DNA of 5,683 bases from Phycisphaerales bacterium (GTDB lineage: Bacteria > Planctomycetota > Phycisphaerae > Tepidisphaerales > Tepidisphaeraceae), in the NCBI GenBank assembly GCA_028288905.1, contig JAQGHJ010000622.1, positions 1-5,683 on the forward strand, given 5' to 3'. The notes beneath the pieces are model-generated. The model was not told the origin of the DNA, did no database searches, and saw only the letters and a program-made list of their open reading frames with translations. Of this stretch, positions 1-4,797 are shown in pieces. The position numbers and the translations under genes were made by a program. Position 1 is the stretch's first letter; each line of letters begins with the position of its first letter.

Positions 1-1169
1 ACCGGTACGGTTCGCCCGTTCCGCACGTCGTCGATGGCGGCGTTGATGGCCGCGTACGACCGGTTGCTCTTGGGCGCGGTCGCCATGTAGACGACGGCTT
101 GGGCGAGCGTGATGCGCGCCTCGGGCATGCCGATCCGCTCGACGATGTCGTAACAGGCCTGGGCGACCGAGATCGCCCGCGGGTCGGCGTTCCAGACGTC
201 CTCCGACGCCAGGATCGCGATTCGCCGGGCAATGAACCGCGGGTCCTCGCCCGCCTCCAGCATCCGGGCGAGCCAATAGATGGCGGCGTCCGGGTCGCTC
301 CCCCGCATGCTCTTGATCAGCGCGCTCGCCGCGTCGTAGTGCTCGTCCCCCGTCGCGTCGTAAACGATCGCCTTCTGCTGGATCGACTGCTCGGCGACGT
401 CGAGGCTGATGTGGAGAGGACGGGGGGCGGGGTGGGGTTCGGCCGCCGCATCGATTTGACCGCCCCCCGAACTCCGACCACCGCCCTCCTCGCGAAGCGA
501 CAGGACTGCCACCTCCAGCGCCATCAGGGCGCGCCGGGCGTCGCCGTCGCAGATGGTGGCCCAGTGGTTTACGGCCGCGTCGTCGATCTCGATCGGGATG
601 GCCCCGAACCCCCGCTCCGCGTCGGCCACCGCCCGGCGCACCAGTGCCCGGATGTCGTCCTCGCTCAGCGGGGCGAACTGGAACACTTGGCTCCGGCTGA
701 TGAGCGGGCTGTTGACGCTGAAGAACGGGTTCTCCGTCGTCGCCCCGACGAGGATGATCAGGCCCGCCTCGACGTCTGGTAGCAGGATGTCCTGCTGGGC
801 CCGGTTGAACCGGTGGATCTCGTCGAGAAACAAAACGGTCCGTCGCCCGCCGTGGCTCAAACGCTCCTTGGCCGCGTCGAGCACGGCCCGCACTTCCTTC
901 ACGCCGACCGACGCGGCGTTCACCTGCTCGAAGTGGCTCTTGGTGTACTGCGCGATGAGCGAGGCGAGCGTCGTCTTGCCCGTGCCGGGCGGACCGTAAA
1001 AGATCACGCTGGTGAGCCGGTCGGCCTCGAGCATCCGCCGCAGCAGCTTGCCGGCCCCGAGGAAGTGCGTTTGCCCGGCGAACTCGTCGAGCGACCGGGG
1101 CCGCATCCGCACGGCCAGCGGGGCGACCCGGTCGAGGTTCTTCTTCCGGACGTCGGCGAACAGGTCCAC
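1..1169 (-). CDS. rarA: Replication-associated recombination protein A (RarA/MgsA AAA+ ATPase), 3' end outside window
   Basis: RarA is a cytoplasmic AAA+ ATPase of the clamp-loader-like group that acts at stalled replication forks. 389 complete codons are visible. Walker A is GPPGTGKT at residues 59-66. Walker B is FLDEIHRFN, with D116 and E117. The sensor-1 segment GATTENPFFSV starts near residue 142. The C-terminal part carries the typical RarA strings GDEHYD, MRGSDPDAAIYWLARML, AGEDPRFIARR and LAQAVVYMATAPKSN. Against the roughly 440-450 residues usual for the family, about 50-60 C-terminal residues lie beyond the left edge. The GTG at 1169 is chosen because AAGGGAG sits 7 nt upstream and the protein starts with the expected short N-terminus before RMRPRSLDEFAGQ. 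The nearby ATG at 1204 is in another frame. One oddity is a Gly/Ser then Pro/Ala-rich stretch at residues 229-251, between the AAA+ core and the C-terminal part. It is separated from the DoxX gene upstream by about 200 bp, so it is probably transcribed on its own. Confidence 0.96.
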   Translation of the reverse strand, partial: MDLFADVRKKNLDRVAPLAVRMRPRSLDEFAGQTHFLGAGKLLRRMLEADRLTSVIFYGPPGTGKTTLASLIAQYTKSHFEQVNAASVGVKEVRAVLDAAKERLSHGGRRTVLFLDEIHRFNRAQQDILLPDVEAGLIILVGATTENPFFSVNSPLISRSQVFQFAPLSEDDIRALVRRAVADAERGFGAIPIEIDDAAVNHWATICDGDARRALMALEVAVLSLREEGGGRSSGGGQIDAAAEPHPAPRPLHISLDVAEQSIQQKAIVYDATGDEHYDAASALIKSMRGSDPDAAIYWLARMLEAGEDPRFIARRIAILASEDVWNADPRAISVAQACYDIVERIGMPEARITLAQAVVYMATAPKSNRSYAAINAAIDDVRNGRTVP

Positions 1170-1176
1170 GCGGCGG

Positions 1177-1183
1177 CTCCCTT
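1177..1183 (-). promoter_or_regulatory. Ribosome binding site deciding the GTG start of rarA
   Basis: AAGGGAG on the minus strand, 7 nt before the GTG at 1169. It is the only good Shine-Dalgarno match near the start of the RarA frame and supports the GTG start over the out-of-frame ATG further upstream. Confidence 0.7.
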
Positions 1184-1199
1184 CGGGTGGGTGAGCCGG

Positions 1200-1205
1200 A
1201 TCATA
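1200..1205 (-). promoter_or_regulatory. Possible -10 box for rarA
   Basis: TATGAT on the minus strand matches the TATAAT consensus at five of six positions. It lies about 31 nt upstream of the GTG start, which would give a leader of roughly 24 nt containing the ribosome binding site. No convincing -35 hexamer is seen 15-19 nt further upstream, so this is a weak call. Confidence 0.3.
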
Positions 1206-1240
1206 CGCCGGCCGAGCGGTCGGCGGGGCGGCGGATCATG

Positions 1241-1334
1241 GCACGTAGGGCCGGCTGTGCCGGCCGCGGGGCTAGAACGCGAGGAGGCATTAGCTGTCAC
1301 CGCCCCATCGGCCGGCACAGTCGGCCCTACGAGC
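1241..1334. repeat. Nested inverted repeat, MITE-like or terminator-like element
   Basis: Two 26-nt arms (1241-1266 and 1309-1334) are inverted copies of each other with two mismatches, around a 42-nt centre. The core of the left arm is GTAGGGCCGGCTGTGCCGG. Each arm is itself palindromic: GGCCGGC-TGT-GCCGGCC at 1249-1265 is a perfect 7-bp hairpin, and the mirrored copy at 1310-1326 forms the same hairpin with one G-T wobble. The element lies between the end of the DoxX gene and the start of rarA, both on the minus strand. No clear target-site duplication flanks it and no transposase is present. It could be a dispersed palindromic repeat, a non-autonomous mobile element, or a transcription terminator for the DoxX gene. 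Confidence 0.75.
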
Positions 1335-1371
1335 GGGGGTTCAATACGCAGGCCTGCAGTCGTCCAACACG

Positions 1372-1842
1372 TCAGCCCCGACCCGACACCTCCAACGGCG
1401 TCCGGGTCGCCCGCCCTCGTGATCGTGTGGCAGCGCGGCCGAGCCCGGCCGCCCACCCGACCCAAATGATCAGTACCGCCTGAAGCGGCAGCCGGGCCCA
1501 CAGCACCCACGCCGGGAAGTGCGAACCCGGCTCACGGTCCGGACGCATCGCCATGTAGACGTTCGCTGGGAACACGGCGACGAGTAGGACGACGAGCCCC
1601 CACCCCGCCGCTCGTCGGAGCGGGCGGATGAGCAGGCCGAGTCCACCGGCGATCTCAAAGGCGCCGCTCACCGCCACCAGGAGGGCCGGGGACGGCAGGG
1701 CCGGCGGGACGATCTGTCGGAACGGGACGGGGTGGGTGAAGTGGCGGACCCCCGCGAACACGAACACGCCGGCCGCCACCCACCTCAGGCCGACGCGGCA
1801 CCACTCGCCGAGACTGCGGAACGTGCTGCGGGTCTGCCTCAT
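1372..1842 (-). CDS. DoxX-like small integral membrane protein
   Basis: A 156-residue protein with four predicted membrane helices at about residues 18-34, 52-71, 79-97 and 117-134. The layout and motifs fit the DoxX family: a first helix running into FAGVRHFTHP, a second with the Gly-rich segment AFEIAGGLGLLI, and a third ending in FPANVYMAM. DoxX proteins are poorly understood inner-membrane proteins, some linked to redox or thiosulfate-quinone chemistry, so no substrate can be given. The ATG at 1842 is chosen because the conserved helix begins soon after it. The frame stays open much further upstream, but that part is antisense-frame shadow of the lectin gene. No strong ribosome binding site is visible, so the start is less certain than the family. 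It lies 182 bp after the lectin gene, with two hairpins between, and may be transcribed separately. The C-terminal tail is Arg-rich, probably cytoplasmic. Confidence 0.85.
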   Translation of the reverse strand: MRQTRSTFRSLGEWCRVGLRWVAAGVFVFAGVRHFTHPVPFRQIVPPALPSPALLVAVSGAFEIAGGLGLLIRPLRRAAGWGLVVLLVAVFPANVYMAMRPDREPGSHFPAWVLWARLPLQAVLIIWVGWAAGLGRAATRSRGRATRTPLEVSGRG

Positions 1843-1922
1843 CGAGGCCGACGGTAGCGGTATCGGCCGCCGCCGGGAAGTGATCGGCTGGCCGCGGAGA
1901 CGCGGGACTCGGACGTCGCTGT

Positions 1923-1946
1923 CGCGCGGGCATTCCGGCCCGCGCG
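1923..1946. terminator. GC-rich hairpin between lectin gene and DoxX gene
   Basis: A perfect 9-bp stem, CGCGCGGGC paired with GCCCGCGCG, closes a 6-nt loop. It lies about 80 nt after the lectin gene stop and about 80 nt before the DoxX start. There is no T-tract on either strand, so it is not a classical intrinsic terminator. It may be a Rho-assisted terminator, an mRNA end-stabilising structure, or a 5' leader structure for the DoxX gene. Confidence 0.4.
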
Positions 1947-1961
1947 TCGCACCTTGTACCC

Positions 1962-1997
1962 GCCGCCGCCCGTGAAGGTCCCGCGAAGGGCGGCGGC
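1962..1997. terminator. GC-rich hairpin just downstream of the PEP-CTERM gene
   Basis: A perfect 10-bp stem, GCCGCCGCCC paired with GGGCGGCGGC, encloses a 16-nt loop and starts 27 nt after the stop codon of the lectin gene (minus strand). The position fits a transcript end, but no U-tract follows. Together with the hairpin at 1923-1946 it makes a tandem pair. Confidence 0.4.
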
Positions 1998-2024
1998 CGC
2001 TCGAACGCGAGGTCGGCCGGAAGT

Positions 2025-3554
2025 TCAGGACGCGCGGCCGCGGCGGCGTCGCCCGAGCGCGGCCAGTCCGCCGGCGGCGAGCAGCCCGGCCGACGCCGGC
2101 TCCGGCACGGGGAACGTCGGCACCCCGCTCACGCCGAACACGAACGTGTCCCCTGCCCCCGCGACGTACGTCATCTCCAGCCGGCTGATCGGGCTCGTCG
2201 TGTCCGTCAGCGGGACGTCCTGCTGGTACAGCCGGGGGTTGGCCGCGTTCAGGTTGTCGTACTCGAACGCCCCGGTCGTCGAGTTCTCGCGGACCCGCCC
2301 GCCGCCGGTCATCGCGTACCCGCCCCGGTTGAACCAGTCCGGGGCGATCACCATGCTGACGACCTCGTCCGGGGCGCCGTTCGAGTGGACGACCCGGACG
2401 TCGAACGCCCCGCTGCCGTTGCCGGTGCTCGCCAGGATCGACAGCCCCGTGTAGGCGACCGGGTCGGTGAGCACGAGGGTGCCGGCCGGGGTCGAGCCGT
2501 TCAGCTGGATGGCATTGTTCCCGGCGGCCGACGCGAGGCGGAACGTGTGGGTCGCGTCGGTCGCGCTGGACGTCACGACGCCGTCGAGCGGGAGGCCGGC
2601 GGTCGGGTTGGCCGCGTTCTGGCCCTTCTGGAACAGGCCCCACCGGTTCGACGCGTCGAACCGGGCGGTGACGGCGGCCGCCATGCTCGTCGCCCCCGCC
2701 TCGACGATCACGTCCTTCGTGAACCCGGTGACCCCGATCGGGGCGTACGCCGTCCCGGTCGGGGCGGGGCGGGAGTCGAACGTGAACTTCGACACCTTTT
2801 GGGTGGCGGTCGCCCCGCCGGTCCCGCCGGTGAACCCGACGTACCCGGTCGTGCCGGCGATCGCCGTCGGCACGTCGACCGAGTCGGACCGGTAGTACGT
2901 CGCCCCGGTCGCGACGTCCGTCAGCTTGATGAACATCGTGCCGGCCGCGGCCGAGTAGCTGATCGCCACGTCCACCGGGTGGTTGTCCCGGGTGTTCACC
3001 GCGCCGTTGTAGAAGTAGGACTTGCCGACGGCCGCGTCGACGCTGATCGCGGTGGCCCCCTTCAGCGTGCCGTCGGCGTTGGCGTAGTACGGGCTGATGA
3101 AGTAGCCGACGCCCGGCTTGACGCCGGCCCCGGCCGGCCCGCTGAACCCGGCGTCGCCGCCGCCGTTGCCGCGGGCGGTAAGCCCCCGGGTGTCGTTCTG
3201 GATGACGAACCCGACGGCGTCGGCCGACCCGCCGGTGGCCAGGTACGTGTACTTGGCGACGAAGTTGGTCGCGTCCTGCCTCGTCGTCGCGAACCCGCTG
3301 ACGGCCTGCCCGCTGATGCCGGACGCCGTCACCTGGAACATGGTGCCGCCGTTGTCCGGGTCGGCGTAGTAACCGTTGTAGGTCGTCGTGCTCAGGTCGT
3401 CCCGGGTCTCGTTGATCGGGGCGAACGCGTCGAACCCAGTGATGTCGGCCGCCGCCCGCCGCTGGGCGGCCGGCAGCAGGGCTAGGGCGGCGGCGGCGGC
3501 TGTTGCCGCCGCAATCGGGGCGGGGCGGGAACGGGCGCGAAGGGCGGTACGCAT
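2025..3554 (-). CDS. Exported L-type lectin-like protein with PEP-CTERM sorting signal
   Basis: A 509-residue surface or secreted protein. Residues 1-37 form a signal peptide: Arg-rich start, Ala/Leu core at about 14-30, then AAADITG around the likely cleavage point. Residues 38-262 look like an L-type lectin beta-sandwich: SADAVGFVIQND near 110-121 resembles the loop with the sugar-binding Asp, and TTGYVGFTGGTGG near 235-247 is the typical late strand motif. Residues about 265-478 form a second beta-rich region with motifs such as YTGLSILASTGNGSGAFDV and APDWFNRGGY, which I do not recognise as a named family. The tail is PVPEPASAG, a hydrophobic helix, then RRRRGR. This is the PEP-CTERM signal processed by exosortase in other bacteria. 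The ATG at 3554 has CAGGAG 6 nt upstream. It follows the pseudopilin gene by 74 bp on the same strand and is probably cotranscribed. The sugar ligand is unknown, and lectin activity is inferred from fold motifs only. Confidence 0.92.
   Translation of the reverse strand: MRTALRARSRPAPIAAATAAAAALALLPAAQRRAAADITGFDAFAPINETRDDLSTTTYNGYYADPDNGGTMFQVTASGISGQAVSGFATTRQDATNFVAKYTYLATGGSADAVGFVIQNDTRGLTARGNGGGDAGFSGPAGAGVKPGVGYFISPYYANADGTLKGATAISVDAAVGKSYFYNGAVNTRDNHPVDVAISYSAAAGTMFIKLTDVATGATYYRSDSVDVPTAIAGTTGYVGFTGGTGGATATQKVSKFTFDSRPAPTGTAYAPIGVTGFTKDVIVEAGATSMAAAVTARFDASNRWGLFQKGQNAANPTAGLPLDGVVTSSATDATHTFRLASAAGNNAIQLNGSTPAGTLVLTDPVAYTGLSILASTGNGSGAFDVRVVHSNGAPDEVVSMVIAPDWFNRGGYAMTGGGRVRENSTTGAFEYDNLNAANPRLYQQDVPLTDTTSPISRLEMTYVAGAGDTFVFGVSGVPTFPVPEPASAGLLAAGGLAALGRRRRGRAS
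2028..2111 (-). other. PEP-CTERM sorting signal coding segment
   Basis: Codes for residues 482-509: VPEP at 483-486, a short Ala/Gly/Leu helix at about 488-500, and the terminal basic cluster RRRRGR. This three-part tail is the recognition signal of the exosortase system known in Gram-negative bacteria with extracellular polysaccharide. The exosortase itself is not in this window. Confidence 0.9.
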
Positions 3555-3560
3555 GGTCTG

Positions 3561-3566
3561 CTCCTG
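3561..3566 (-). promoter_or_regulatory. Ribosome binding site of the lectin/PEP-CTERM gene
   Basis: CAGGAG on the minus strand, 6 nt before the ATG at 3554. It fixes the start well inside a frame that stays open for another 320 codons upstream, where it is only a shadow of the pseudopilin gene. Confidence 0.75.
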
Positions 3567-3628
3567 AAGCGGTCGTGAATTCGTGACGGGGGGTTCGGGC
3601 GGGGCGCGGCGGCCAGCCCCGCGGGGGT

Positions 3629-4456
3629 TCACAGCTTGGGGTCGAACGAGTTCTTGTCGTGGACGACGTTCCGCGGGGTGTACTCGGCGTGCCCGTCGGC
3701 GAACGCCGCGTTGCCCCGCCGGTCCGGGTTGGGCACCCAGCTCCACCCGGCGAGGTTGGGGACGTCCGGCTCCTTCCGCAGCCGGTCGTGCCGGACGGAC
3801 AGCAGGTTGGTCCCGCTCCCGCCGTACTCGGCCGGGTAGTTGCCCAGGTGGGGCTCCCACCGGCCGTCGTCGATCGTCCGCTCGTCCTCCTCGACCACCA
3901 TGACCTTGCGGGACGAGTTGCGGACCTGCCCCATCTTCGAGACGCCGCCGGTGAACCCGTACGCCTTCCAGTCCTGGGTGAAGAAGCGGTTGTAGACGTA
4001 GCTCAGCGGGAACGGCCCGACCGGCTGCGCCTTGGGCCGGTTCGTCACGTCGTCCGACGGGCACTGCAGGGCGGTGAGCGTCTTGAAGCCGCCGACGTAC
4101 GGGGCGAACGGCGACTCCTCGAACTTCCGGGGCGCGTCCCAGTACGCCCACGCGGCCGAGTCCTCCGGGACCCCCGACACCTTGGCCCCGGCGCTGGGGA
4201 GCCGGCCGCCGTTCTCGTTGGCGTACATGACGAACGACCCGGCCAGTTGTCGGAGGTTGCTCAGGCACTTGACCATGTTCGCCTGCTCCCGGGCCCGGGC
4301 CAGGCTCGGCATGAGAATGCTCACTAACAGGGCAATGATGCCAATTACGACTAAAAGTTCGACAAGGGTGAACCCGCGGGCGAGCCGAAGGGTCGGGGGC
4401 CGAGGGGTCGGCGGGCGGCGGCGGGCGCGGGGCGGCGGGGCGAGTGGTGTCGGCAT
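3629..4456 (-). CDS. Type II pseudopilin-like protein, prepilin N-terminal methylation domain with DG-type C-terminus
   Basis: A 275-residue protein of the prepilin-like family that is heavily expanded in Planctomycetota. A prepilin peptidase site lies at G28|F29, followed by [20 protein letters not shown] with Glu at position +5 of the mature chain, then the helix ending in [22 protein letters not shown] (C64) and LQCPSDD (C132) are the conserved strings of this family. Near the end, SVRH (H223) and [10 protein letters not shown] (D254, G255) correspond to the processing-associated H-X9-DG motif, but here His and Asp-Gly are 30 residues apart instead of 9. The ATG at 4456 has GGAG 9 nt upstream. 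The leader before the cleavage site is 28 residues, unusually long and almost all Pro, Arg, Ala, Thr and Leu. The stretch coding for the hydrophobic helix is strikingly AT-rich for this DNA. The product should sit in the inner membrane and be assembled into a pilus-like fibre or secretion pseudopilus. It heads a likely two-gene unit with the lectin gene, divergent from the regulator. Confidence 0.95.
   Translation of the reverse strand: MPTPLAPPPRARRRPPTPRPPTLRLARGFTLVELLVVIGIIALLVSILMPSLARAREQANMVKCLSNLRQLAGSFVMYANENGGRLPSAGAKVSGVPEDSAAWAYWDAPRKFEESPFAPYVGGFKTLTALQCPSDDVTNRPKAQPVGPFPLSYVYNRFFTQDWKAYGFTGGVSKMGQVRNSSRKVMVVEEDERTIDDGRWEPHLGNYPAEYGGSGTNLLSVRHDRLRKEPDVPNLAGWSWVPNPDRRGNAAFADGHAEYTPRNVVHDKNSFDPKL
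4311..4370 (-). other. Low-GC segment coding for the pseudopilin helix
   Basis: This 60-bp stretch has 26 G or C bases (43%) inside DNA that is otherwise around 70% GC. It covers the codons for the conserved hydrophobic N-terminal helix and uses codons rare in such genomes: TTA twice, GTA, ATT and CTT. The flanking leader and the following codons return to high GC abruptly. Confidence 0.8.
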
Positions 4457-4465
4457 GGTGACGGG

Positions 4466-4469
4466 CTCC
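4466..4469 (-). promoter_or_regulatory. Ribosome binding site of the pseudopilin gene
   Basis: GGAG on the minus strand, 9 nt before the ATG at 4456. A short core match, but correctly placed. It supports this ATG as the start even though it produces a long Pro/Arg-rich leader. Confidence 0.55.
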
Positions 4470-4475
4470 GGGCGC

Positions 4476-4495
4476 GGGCCGGGCGGGCGGGCGGG
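4476..4495 (+). other. Putative G-quadruplex motif upstream of the pseudopilin start
   Basis: Five GGG tracts (4476-4478, 4481-4483, 4485-4487, 4489-4491, 4493-4495) separated by one or two bases fit the canonical G-quadruplex pattern with very short loops. The G-rich strand is the template strand of the pseudopilin gene, and the motif lies 20-39 nt upstream of its ATG. Folding is predicted from the pattern only. In DNA this GC-rich such tracts can arise by chance. Confidence 0.45.
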
Positions 4496-4596
4496 CCCGG
4501 CGGGGCCATGGGTGCAAGGGCGTTGGTCTGTCTTGGCGTCGTCGTCGGCTGCGGGGAGCCGGGAGCGAGATGCGGTCGGCTGGTTGACGGGTGACT

Positions 4597-4621
4597 ATCG
4601 GGAGATCGGGGTTCGATCGAT
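4597..4621. promoter_or_regulatory. Operator-like repeat cluster, candidate regulator binding site
   Basis: ATCGGG occurs twice in tandem with 8-bp spacing (4597-4602, 4605-4610), followed by the palindrome TCGATCGA (4613-4620). TATCG (4596-4600) and CGATA (4618-4622) also form a short inverted pair. The cluster lies between the two divergent genes, where a XylR-like regulator would be expected to bind. AraC-type domains usually bind direct repeats. The repeats are short, so this is only a candidate. Confidence 0.25.
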
Positions 4622-4723
4622 ACCGGCACCTGCCGTATTTTCTTTCGCGTTTTCGTCAGCCGCCCGCCCCGCCGCGGGGTTCCCCGGCCGGCGCGCCCCT
4701 TACGGCCGGAGGGCCCGAGCCCC

Positions 4724-4729
4724 TAGAAT
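4724..4729 (+). promoter_or_regulatory. Possible -10 box of the regulator gene
   Basis: TAGAAT matches TATAAT at five of six positions and lies 69 nt upstream of the ATG at 4798. The sequence 15-19 nt further upstream has no good -35 match. Confidence 0.3.
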
Positions 4730-4797
4730 GCCCCGACCAACCGGCTCGTGCCGCCGACGCCCCGCCCGCCGCGGGCCCGTCGCCGAACAAAGCCGTA

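Larger units (their letters stand above)
4457..4797. promoter_or_regulatory. Divergent control region between pseudopilin and XylR-like regulator
   Basis: This 341-bp stretch separates two divergent genes and holds no gene I can support. From left to right it contains GGAG (4466-4469, minus), the ribosome binding site of the pseudopilin; a cluster of five GGG tracts (4476-4495); an operator-like cluster at 4597-4621; an AT-rich island at about 4635-4656 (tattttctttcgcgttttcg), the only low-GC DNA in the gap; a short GC hairpin CCCCG-CCG-CGGGG at 4667-4679; and a -10-like TAGAAT at 4724-4729. Promoters for both directions are expected here, but no full -35/-10 pair could be assigned on either strand. 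Confidence 0.6.

Noticed and set aside
99..782. Long plus-strand open frame opposite rarA
   Set aside because: Antisense to clearly conserved RarA sequence, with Arg/Asp/Val-rich composition typical of shadows in GC-rich DNA. The same holds for the plus-strand frame at 813-1469.
1004..1204. ATG at 1204 as an upstream start for rarA
   Set aside because: It is in a different frame from the RarA motifs. The GTG at 1169 is in frame and has a good ribosome binding site.
1372..2643. A 423-codon open frame on the minus strand
   Set aside because: Its first 267 codons are a frame-shifted shadow of the lectin gene. Only the DoxX-like part from 1842 has membrane helices and family motifs.
2385..3485. 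A 366-codon plus-strand open frame
   Set aside because: Antisense shadow of the lectin gene with strongly biased Arg/Gly/Val composition and no recognisable motif. The plus-strand frame at 3659-4327 is the same kind of shadow over the pseudopilin.
2025..4517. An 830-codon open frame on the minus strand
   Set aside because: Only the last 509 codons, from the ATG at 3554 with its ribosome binding site and signal peptide, are real. The upstream 320 codons overlap the pseudopilin gene in another frame and give Arg/Pro/Gly-rich nonsense.
4667..4679. CCCCG-CCG-CGGGG as a transcription terminator
   Set aside because: The stem is only 5 bp, the region lies upstream of both genes, and such palindromes are expected by chance in DNA this rich in G and C.
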